A stretch of DNA of 64,000 nucleotides from Astragalus membranaceus (taxonomy: Eukaryota; Streptophyta; Magnoliopsida; Fabales; Fabaceae): assembly GCA_039519185.1 (NCBI GenBank), contig CM076854.1, positions 20,879,456 through 20,943,455 of the forward strand. Direction: 5' to 3'. A model generated the notes under the pieces. The model was given only the letters and a program-made list of their open reading frames with translations, did not search any database and had not been told where the DNA came from. Positions 21,757-31,214 of the stretch are shown piece by piece (position 1 is the stretch's first letter; each line of letters begins with the position of its first letter). Both the position numbers and the translations under genes were made by a program.

Positions 21757-24700
21757 TGTAACATCCCTAATTTCGGTGAATTTCGTTTTATAAAATAAAC
21801 TAGCGAATTGTTATTGGATAAAATAATAATTCGGGTCATGGACATGTTAAAAGCGTGAAAGCAACATTTGGTTGCAAATAGTATGAATTACGTGATCGTT
21901 TTGAGGTAGAAATAGAATTATGTGAGGATTAGGGGACCAAGGGTATTTTGGTCATTTTCATATCTTTCGAACCCTAACCCAAATTACTCGACATCAAAAC
22001 ATACTCCTTAACTCCATAAGACCACAATCATAATTTTTAGAAGTTAATTATGAGTTAGCGGTTATTTAAGGGTAGATTAAGGTGGAGGGTTAAGTGGAGG
22101 GCAATTTGGTCATTTCCCATCCACTTAATGTCTTGCCCAGCTGGTAATACAACCAGAAACTCCGTTCAAACCAGAAACTCAGAAAACATAGAGAGGGTTG
22201 AGAGAGGAGAGGATGAGAGAGCTAGAGGAGGAAGAAGGAAGGGGATCTTCCACATCCCTTGTTGCATGCTTGATCTTTGACCACCATTCTTCACCATTTT
22301 CCTTCCTCTTCCCATTGATACCAGACAAAACACACATCTTCCTCCTTCTCCAAAACACCATTTTCGAATGCTATCAAGCTTGGCCATCAATGGAGTTCTC
22401 ATTTTTGCATGTTGATATCAAAGCACCAAAAGTGAAGTTTTAAGTCTTGCATGTGAGTTTGAAGCAACACTAGTGTGCATTACCACCCACATTTTGAAAT
22501 TTCTAGAGAGTATGTGTAGCTTGGCTCTGTTTTGACTGTTTGGAATCCATTTTTGGAGCTCAAATTCGTGGTTATGAGTGGTTGAGGTTGAGGATACAAG
22601 TTCAACAAAACTTTCAGCTGGGAACCCGTAGGAACCCTCTTCGGTGTTTTTCCTATATCTCTCTCTGCACGGCCTAGATGAACGTGATTCTTGATGATTC
22701 AGAAACTAGACAAGAAATTATTCGAATTAGGCACAAGAATGAACTGATTTCATGGAGTATGGAAGGAGAAATAGTACCAACAAGTTACAGTTTTGAATCT
22801 GTGGCAGAATCTAACCACTCACATCGTTTTGGTTACAACTCCCTGTATAATTGTTGAATCGGGTTGAAGTCTGTACCGTTAGAAACTATACAACATTTCC
22901 TTCATGTTAGGCACTGGTTTGGATAGTTTTGGTAAATAATTGAAGGAGTTAAGCCTATTACGAAACAGCGTCCAGATGCTGTTAAACCGAATTAAAAGTC
23001 GTTGCCGTGTTCTAGGGATTGGAGTTTGATCAGAGTAAAAAGAGGATTTCACCATTGACTTGGAATGCATTTTGGGAAAGCCTCTGTAGCTGGTCATGTT
23101 TGTGGATCCATTCGGGATCGATTCGATGTTCGTGGAAGCGAGAGATCCGTAATGGTGAAGAGTTCGAGTACATGGACCGTTCGTGAGGTTACTTTGACCG
23201 TGTCGACCCGTTGATCCGTTGGTTGTGCGATTATCATCGCAACTGGTGAGTTCTATAAATCGCTTAGGGATTGTTTTGAAAACTGAGTCATGATATTTTC
23301 TGAACCGATAGTTACTGAAATTCGTTTCGCGAAATTGTCACAAAAACCGTTTTCTTAAAAATCCGTTGTTTTACAAACCGATCGAAATGATTGAATTGTT
23401 GATTGATGATATGATTATATGTGATTTGTGTGCTGTTGTTTGATGGTTGTATGGACTGGATTGTTGTTGTTAGGTTAGGATATTGATCGGAATGAGATTG
23501 GAATCGAAACGGAATGAAAATTTACACGAAACAGCAAGTTTTGGGCTACTGTCAATTACGCACGGATGGTGCCCTCTGGAGCACGGGTCATGCGTAACCT
23601 ACGCAAACCATGTTTTAAAAATTTAAGATACGCACGGATCGTTCGCCTATGGAGCACGGATCGTGCGTTATGTCCAGTTTCAAAATGACCAAGTGCGTAA
23701 GACACGCACGGGTCGTGCGCCACAAGAGCACGAACCGTGCGTGGGCTTGTGTTGCCCTCTTTGAAAATACACCTTAGTCCATTCCAAATGATTCCAATTC
23801 CTTTCTAATCAATTCTCCATGGTTCCCCAATGATAGAAATGTGTTATTATCATGGAATTAGGCATGTTTTAAAGAAATCTCATGAGTTATAAAGGTTAAG
23901 AAAAATTGTACCTTAGTAAGACGCAAGTGTACACATGTAAAGTTACGCAAGTCAAACATGATAAAAGATCGTAATCGATACAAGACAGCTTACTTTCCCA
24001 AAAGGAAAAGGGGTTACTTTCTCAAAAGAGAAAGGTATATGGTATACGAATAAAAAAGTATATCAAGGGTGACGACCCTCAAGGATTAGCATACTAGAGG
24101 AGGGGAAGTCATGAGCCCCAAAACCTAGGCCCATTGAGGTTTGCCCACTAATTAGCGGTTGGTGGATCGGGTTCACCAAAAGCCAATTAAAATAACCATG
24201 ATAAGGTCGGCTCGAGGTGTTGTGCTAAGTTAAAGGAAAGGTTAAGACATGATATGTAGTTGCTTATTAGGGCTACATCAAGAAAGAAATGTAACGCATA
24301 GTCGCTTATTAGGGCTACAAATTACAAGAGGAAAAATATATGTCCACATGGTTGCTTATTAGGGCCATGAGTTCAAGTCTAAGCATAATAAACCGCTAGA
24401 GTTAGTAAGGGGTCTCGACAGGACTCACTGAGATAATGTTTATCACCCTTTATATATTGTGGTTTTTACAGAGAACTAGGGAAAAAACAAAGGCGAAGAA
24501 GCACGGTTAGTCGGTGCGACTCATGGAGTCAATGGAGATTTAATTTCCTGTTTGGGCCTTTGTACTTTTCTAGTTTATGTGACCGATTGTATAACTTTCA
24601 CTGTATAAGTTGTAAAATCGTTTCCACTACTTTATGTTTTGAGTATTGAACACCAGGATTGTATAAGTTTTAAGTTATGAAAATTAAGCATTTTCAGGAA

Positions 24701-24845
24701 GTTAATGAGGATCAGAGAACCATTTGATATTTATTATCGAAATTTTTAGTTCGTGTTCAATATCCATTAACAGGAAGTTACTCGGATGTATGCCATTTAG
24801 TGCATTTTGGTAATTCTACATTGTAGAAATTATCGGGGTGTTACA
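21757..24845 (+). repeat. solo LTR, Tekay-type, 3.1 kb
   Basis: TGTAACATCC at the left end and GGGGTGTTACA at the right end, flanked by the 5-bp duplication AGTTC (21752-21756 and 24846-24850). No interior or second LTR is attached, so it is a solo LTR left by LTR-LTR recombination. It shares its ends and blocks such as GGGGTCTCGACAGGACTCAC with the reverse-oriented LTR of Tekay-B (40930-43264). The frames inside it carry no domain. Confidence 0.88.
23560..23745. repeat. array of CGCACG...CGTGCG dyads
   Basis: Three units of about 63 bp, each with ACGCACGGATCGTGCG-like text. Arms CGCACG and CGTGCG flank a 3-base spacer (perfect in ACGCACGGGTCGTGCGCC near 23704). Locally GC-rich inside an AT-rich LTR. 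Confidence 0.8.
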
Positions 24846-24850
24846 AGTTC

Positions 24851-25234
24851 AGTGGAACATTCTTGGATATGAGATGTTAGTCCTCATGTCCTCAACATTG
24901 TATGGTGTCAGGCTTTGACTAGGTGTGATGTCGGGATGATGAATTTCATTTCAATGTGTTTTTATTTAAACTAAATTTATTATATGCCCCTGTAAATTTA
25001 AAAAAAGAATTATGCACGTAATGCCTCTTCCCCTAGTGTGAATTAAATGAGTCAAATGCAATATGATAATCTTTTTTTTGACAAAACAATATGTTAATGT
25101 TTTCAGGTTTTATTTTATTCACGTTATTTTAATTTACTTCAAAAAAGGACCTCTAATTTTTTGGAATTTCTTTTTATTAAATTATTTCTTTTTATTAAAG
25201 TGTTCTTCTTAATGAGCTCAATGATAATCACGTT
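24851..25234. other. unassigned insertion in Tat-A, right part
   Basis: Continues the host of the solo LTR; no gene. At its right end, 25201-25230, the minus strand reads as NVIIIELIKKN, an inverted copy of the integrase text at about 25293-25323. Confidence 0.55.
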
Positions 25235-25640
25235 ATTCACACACTCGACACCTTATTATACCTAGACTAATGGACAGGCAGAAGCCACCAACAAGATTCT
25301 AATTGAGCTCATTAAGAAGAACACAGAAGAGAAGCCCGAGAGATGGCATGAAACCTTAAACAAAGTCTTGTGGGATATGAGGAAGTCAAAGTCTAGGGCT
25401 ACTGGAGTAACTCTGTACCGTTGGTTGTACGGGCAAGATGCAGTGTTTCCGCTCGAAATTAGTACATCACTAAGGGTAGCTCGACAACACTCACTCGGTC
25501 TGGACGAATACAAACAAGCTATGTTGATGAAGTTAGACACAGTGACGATGATAGGCTTTCGCTCTACAAACAAGCGTGTAGACTGATCAGCTTGGAAGAA
25601 GAAAAATTTGAGTTAAACATAAATTACAAGTAACTAATAT
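25235..25640 (+). pseudogene. Tat-A integrase fragment
   Basis: Integrase would insert the cDNA. The fragment has PYYTQTNGQAEATNKILIEL (from about 25250; the Glu in GQAEATN is the third acidic residue of the D,D-35-E triad), then KPERWHETLNKVLWDMRKSK and YGQDAVFPLEISTSLRVARQ. The zinc region, the first two catalytic aspartates and the C-terminal domain are missing. It closely resembles the minus-strand Tat-C integrase at 54461-54676. The following 100 bp share a CGCCACA...GGCGGCC motif with the Tat-C 3' untranslated region. Confidence 0.8.
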
Positions 25641-25749
25641 TGTACTATCATATAATGTGGGAGAGTATGAAAAATGAAACATGATCATCAAAAGTTAACA
25701 TTGTTCAATATGGCTCGCCACACACTGGCGGCCAGGTGTTAGTAAATGT

Positions 25750-28630
25750 TTAACAAAAGGAAAGAAAAAGGGAGGCTATTTTACTGTTCCTTCCACCTCG
25801 GTAGCCGAAGGAGTCTTGACGACAACAACTTTGGAATCAGGCTCTGCTCTTCAGTCACCTCACTCGATCTGATAGTTTCAGGTACGAGCTCAGATAGCAA
25901 AGATTCTATCGATGCCCTTGCTTCAGCATCAGCAGAGGCATTGGTCCCAGCATCATCAACATCTGGCGTGTTGGTTGTAGGAATTCCCTCTGGTTGTAGA
26001 AGTTCTGAGGAAGAAGGCTGGTCCCCGATCATGGGCTGAATTGTGGTTTGGCTTGGTAGCAAGTCGTCACCTTCTGGGAGCGCTAGGGGAAGGGCTTATT
26101 CGAGGGAGATGTGTAATTCGGTCTGCGCCGCGGTTCCTCTCATTATCTCGTATTGGCTCCTTTGGAGGTAGACGTCGAGCCCTACCTTTTGGGTGGTTGT
26201 CGAGCCCTACCTAGAGAAGAGCTGCGGCGGAACAACTATTGAACCTCAGCAGAAATGCCGTTAAGTTTTTGGGTGGTTGTCGAGTGTTGTGGGGGTGAGA
26301 GAAGCTAACTCTGCCTACAAAGAGGAGATGGTTTCTTCAATAGTGCGTATCCTTTGGATAATTCTTTCCTTAAATTCCAGCGTCGCATTCTTCTCAGGCT
26401 GAAGCCTTGTCAACTCCTGTAATGAGGATTGGGCATTTCCTTAAGTGATCCTGGCCCTAGCGTAGATATTGGAGAGGTTGTCGAGTTGAAGAGCTATCGA
26501 CCTAAAGGCATTCTTCTTCGTGTGATGAATCTCCACAGAATTTGCGAGCCTGAAGAGGGAAGCCCGTAAATCTACTACCTAGGAGGGGTCGACGGGTATC
26601 TCCCCCACAAGAGCGGTTTCAACTTTGATCAAACCAACATCAAAGGGGGAAAGCATCACAAAACGAGCGTACAAGCTTGTGAAGTAATGGGCCAGTTCTT
26701 CCTTGGTGCAACCAGATCAATGGTGGAGTCTCAGTGAATTGGTGAAATTGGAGCATCTTTGGATACTGGAACTTGGGTTACAGGTGATTGATGCCCCTCG
26801 GCATGATCCTGCATTGGGAAATGTAAGGAAATTGCTTATCGAATCTGGAATGAGGCTTGACCAAAACTCAGGGTAATAAAATGATCTTGAGGGGTAAGTT
26901 TTTTTGCAGCAATCACAGGCAAACTAATGAAGAACACACATACCCACAAAGAGCATTAGAAATAAAAGAAAAAGACTCGGGTAGCAATAAACTAACGTAG
27001 GGCAAGTGCAAGTGTAGTCGTGGACCTCAATCGAGGGGAGGAACGATGTTCGGGAGAAGGATTGGAAATGATCTTCTTTTTCTTCTTCTTCTTCTTCTCG
27101 TCGGCCTAACAAATGGAAGCCTCGGTAGTCGCAGTAGGTGTTGGACTGGTGCGGACAGCCACCGATGTTGGCAGAGCGGGAAGATCTTCCGCAGCACCCA
27201 TATACGTGATGATGTAGTTAGCTGCAGAATCTAGAATGATGTATTCCTTGACCTGCGGCCACTAATTCACATAATCACTGGTCTCACCGATATGCCTGCT
27301 GAAGGGGCCCCAGGCAAAGGCCAAAATGTTGTCTTTTGCACGTTTTAGGACTGTCCTAAGATCCATTAAGATGAGTTTATTTCTTTTCCAAGAGGGTTCT
27401 AGTGAGACGTGGGGATTGGAATGTGTTGCCCAAGGCCAAGTTGCCATGCTGAGAAACTTGGACGGTAGGGTTCAACGGTGAGGTAATTCTTGTTAGAGGA
27501 AAGCTTGATGCAAGTAGCAAGATCCTGAGCAACCAGAACCCGGCTCTAGTTGGCGACCATATGATGATGTTCGTCGGCCGAAAGATCCTCTTGGAGAGGT
27601 TAGAAAATCCAGAAGGACCGATACCTTTCTCCAGTACCGGACACCTGTAGAAGTTGCTGGCAATCGTGTCAAAGAGTATCTGAAGAACTTCTAGGCGCTC
27701 TACCGAAAGAGTTGGGGTTGACGCTAAATTTATACCCAGAACTCTAGGGGGAACCGATGAAGATGGAAAGGGGTCTGTCAAAGTAGAGTTGAGCCCATAA
27801 TTGTCGGAATCCAATAGGGCCGTCAGCTTTATCGTAATGCCCATTTTCCTTGACTTGCCTAAAGAGGCTCTCCATGCCTCTAAAAAGAAGGGATAGGAAT
27901 ACGGGGTCCCAAGCATAGCCTAGGTTGGACAACAGCATGCGAATGTAGGGGGAGAGCTCCTTTAAGACCCCAAAAGACTTGGCGTCGTAGAACTATTTGA
28001 TGAAGAAGTACATGGAGAAAGCGTGGTGCTCCACATCTATCACATCACCAGAGGTCTTGGAATTCCAGGCCAAGAGGTTAGCAAAGGTAGGACAATAGAT
28101 GTATTCCAGAGCATCGCCAAGGAAGTCAGGATCGGCATGCACTCCGCGCCCGCCAGCGGGATGGCCACAACATATCGCGTCGTGTGGGACAAAATACCCC
28201 ATTGGAAGACGAAAGCATTCAGGGTGGTTGACCAAAAACTCATTAGAGGGAAGAGAATATGAAAGTTTTGAGAGACTTCTATTGTTAACACCTTGATTAT
28301 GTCATAGATGCCCCAAAACATCCAAACGTCACCTTTGGCATTAGAAATCCTTTTGACCTACTTGACGTACCCAGTGAAACACTTAGGCCAGCCCCTGAAA
28401 TAATGGAATCTGGCTTCCGTGGAATACCAAGATCCGGTGATAGGAAATTTGACAGAGTCGAAGTGCTCTTAGAATCATATGAAGCTCCGATCGGTGTTAG
28501 AAGTGAATGGGCAAAGTGTAGTTAACATGTGTGTAATGGAAAAAATGCTAAAGTGGATGACATTAGGGGGAGAGGGCTGCTGGCCTTTCCTGGAGGAAGA
28601 AGTTGTTTGGTCTTTTTCCTGATGAGACAT
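25750..28630 (-). pseudogene. antisense extra ORF downstream of Tat pol
   Basis: I do not recognise the product. On the minus strand a start at 28630 (MSHQEKDQTTSSSRKGQQ) leads through ITGSWYSTEARFHYFRGWPK, MGYFVPHDAICCGHPAGG, ALEYIYCPTFANLLAWNSK and MLLSNLGYAWDPVFLSLLF to PIGFRQLWAQLYFDRPLSIF (27744-27938). A Ser/Ala/Glu-rich acidic tail (25781-26062) ends in a Lys/Gln-containing terminus near 25760. Stops and frameshifts break it into frames of up to 180 residues, yet the frames line up over 2.9 kb in one direction. Tat-lineage elements are known to carry extra ORFs, some antisense, between pol and the 3' LTR; this fits that position. A plant-mobile-domain-like protein is possible but unproven. 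Confidence 0.55.
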
Positions 28631-28639
28631 GTTTGCGGT

Positions 28640-28833
28640 TAAATGGTCATGCATATCAGCTATCATTAAATGGAAACTTGCAAATACCAAATGAGTGGTG
28701 ACCTTATCTCTCTCCACATGTTCACCATAGTACATTTTGATTCTTTGACCATTTACCTTGAAGATGGTGTTTGAGGTTTCATCTAACAAGTCAACTGCTC
28801 CATGAGGATAAATTTTAACCAATTTGAATGGTC
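28640..28833 (-). pseudogene. Athila-C integrase C-terminus
   Basis: Reads GPFKLVKIYPHGAVDLLDET and FKVNGQRIKMYYGEHVERDK, the conserved end of Athila integrase. It continues the protein interrupted at 31210 by the solo LTR; the CTGAC target site is repeated on both sides. The frame then runs by chance into the antisense ORF, so I place the boundary between about 28640 and 28690. Confidence 0.8.
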
Positions 28834-28838
28834 CTGAC

Positions 28839-31209
28839 TGTAACACCCTAAATATTTAATTAATTTATTTAATTAAGTACTTAGGAATTCATTTAATTTA
28901 ATTGGGTATAATTTAATTAATTAAAATTATATTAAAATGGTGTAGGTGGTATTAGGAGATGAAGGCGCCAATTAGCTAGACTTGGGCTTAAGTGAAAAGC
29001 CCAAGCCCATGATCCAAGGTCATATGCGAAGGGGGCAAGGCATTTTGAGGTTAGGGTTTGTGTTGGCATTTTGCGAATTGAGAAGAAAAGAAAGAGGTGA
29101 AGCGCCGTAGAGAAAGAGGAAGAGAGGAGAAGGTCGCAAGCTCCAAGGAGAAAAGAGGAACGTGATTCTGTTGCCGTGGTTCCATTCGTGACCGTCTCTA
29201 GGGCTCCTATTCTTCAAATTCGAGGTAATGGGAGTTCTATCAATTTATATAATAGATTGTATGATAGGTTTTAGATAGTGATAGCCTAGATTAACCATGA
29301 TCATGATTATGTTTGTGAATCCATGTTCTTATTGGTGATATATGCGTAATGTTCATAGTTTGTGGCTGAAAATTCATGTTTGGTGTGGCATGGGCGCCTA
29401 GGGCGCCATATGTTTGATGGATGTTGCTCGATTTTTGTGTTGAAAATTGTGATGAATTTTATGTTGCTGGATTTTTGTGCTGAAAATTGTGATGAATTTT
29501 ATGTTGCTGGAAGTGTGCAGGCGCTGGGCGCCCATGGGCGTTGTGCGCCGTGTTGCTTGTTGCCTGTGCGTGTGTCGCATGGGCGCTGGGCGCCAGGGCG
29601 CGTGTGTTACGTGTTGCGCCAAGGCGCTGGGCGCTGGGCGCCCGTGTGCGCGTGTCCCGTGTTGCGCTAAGGCGCAGGGCGCTGGGCGCCCGTGTGCACG
29701 TGTTCCGTGTTGCGCTAAGGCGCTGGGCGCCCGTGTGTGCGTGTTGCGTGTTGCGCTAAGGCGCTGGGCGCTGGGCGCCCGTGTGTGTGTGTGTGCGTGT
29801 GTTGCGTTTTGCTAGGCGCTGGGCGCCAGGTGCCTGGGCGCTGGGCGCCCAGGGCGCCAGTTTTTCAGGATGTTCACAAAAATTTTATGAAAACTGTTTT
29901 CGCTATATCTTTTGACCCGGACATCCGTTTTAAACGTTTCAAAAAGTGTTGGGAAGCTTTTTCAGTTGCCTATCTGTGTGTCCCATTTTTTTTAAAATAA
30001 AAACTTATTATTTCTGAAGGTTTCTGGGGCGCCCCAAGCGGCTGTTCCCGGTGGTCGTTGCTGTGACATTGAAAAATCGTTTTGGTGTCTTTAAAAATTC
30101 CCTTTTGTGTATAACCAGTGGTCTTAACGTTTTAGTGTCAAAAGTGATGATTTTGACGATGATGCCCTTAGTGGCTAGTTAAATGACGTTTTTGCCCATA
30201 GTGGCCAATGTTGTTGATACTGATGTGTAAATGACGATGATGCCCTTGGTGGCTAGTAAATGATGTTTTTGCCTTCAGTGGCTATTGTTTGAGTTGATGA
30301 TGTATATGAATAAGTGACGATGAAAAACTCAGTGACGTTTTGAGGCCCAAAGAGGCTAAGTGATGTTAAGGCCCAAAAGGCTAAGTGACGTTGTTGTGTG
30401 TAAATTGTGAATTGACAGGTGTTGTGCCTCTTATTTGGCAAATTGGTAAGTGATGGGTCACATGGTTGACCGTGATTGTGTGATTTGTGCGTGATGCATG
30501 TTATAGTGTCTCATGCATCCCATATGCATAAACCCAGTGACGTTTTGAGGCCCAAAAGGCTAAGTGACGATGAGGCCATAATGGCTAAGCGACGTTTGTG
30601 AAAAGGTACCTCATGCATATGCCCGCGTCATGCATATGCCCGCGAGTGGGTTGCATTTCATATGCCTACATGACATAGTGATGAGTTAATGTAGTGATGT
30701 AATTGATGATTGTGATGTGATTATTTTAGAGCTGTGACTTGACTTATTATTTATCATATGATTCATTATATGGATTGAATTGGACTCACCCTTCTGTTTG
30801 AATGTTACCCCTATGCGGTAACGTGTAGGTGATCACGAGTGAAGGACTAGGTACCTTTCACTACTTCGAGTCGAGTCGTCACGCTCTGATACGTAGCACT
30901 CAGGGGGGGAACGAACTTGATGTTTATGAATGATTTCAGCTGTTATGTTTTTGTTGACGATTCTGTTTTATTTTGTTATTCCGCTGCGTAGTTGGTTTTT
31001 ATTGACGTTATGTTTATTTGCGATGATAACTGTGTTTTGAGGCTCTCCTCTTAGTGACGTGCTACGTGATGCAGGATTATTGTGTGTGAGCTGTTTTATT
31101 GAGGAGCATTATTTTATTGAAGTATGTGTAACATTCCTCGTGCGAAACAAATTTTTGAAAACTCTGATATTTTTCCAATTAAATTAACGGGTAGAAAATG
31201 GATGTTACA
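28839..31209 (+). repeat. solo LTR, Tekay-type, inside Athila-C integrase
   Basis: TGTAACACCC at the left end and GGATGTTACA at the right end, with the duplicated target CTGAC (28834-28838 and 31210-31214). It shares GAATGTTACCCCTATG, GATACGTAGCACTC and other blocks with the 5' LTR fragment of Tekay-A (33733-34331), so it is the same or a sister family in the same orientation. Frames inside it (29362-30000) are by-products of its GC-rich repeat. Confidence 0.9.
29510..29870. repeat. GC-rich GGCGC-TGG-GCGCC dyad array
   Basis: About ten copies of GGCGCTGGGCGCC (5-bp arms, TGG spacer) spaced by GTGTGCGTGTTGCGTGTTGC-like text, in units of roughly 35-50 bp. This is a GC island in AT-rich surroundings. 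Confidence 0.85.
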
Positions 31210-31214
31210 CTGAC

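Larger units (their letters stand above)
8824..28640 (+). mobile_element. Tat-A: decayed Tat-lineage gypsy element, interrupted
   Basis: Gag (9300-11060), protease (11840-12425), RT (12600-13612), RNase H (19538-20465) and an integrase fragment (25235-25640) occur in the order expected of one Ty3/gypsy Tat element on the plus strand, followed by an antisense ORF. Between RT and RNase H lies a SIRE-like insertion; between RNase H and integrase lies an unassigned segment with a solo LTR. All frames carry stops and frameshifts. No LTR of its own is recognisable in the window. Treating these parts as one element is inference from collinearity. Confidence 0.65.

Noticed and set aside
27046..27234. 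Plus-strand frame with a Leu-rich stretch, like a signal peptide
   Set aside because: A CTT microsatellite (about 27075-27097) gives the Leu run, and the region is covered by the antisense ORF remnant.
29362..29815. Cys/Arg/Ala-rich overlapping frames resembling a metal-binding protein
   Set aside because: All frames across the GC-rich LTR array are open because of its periodicity; no coding signal outside the array.
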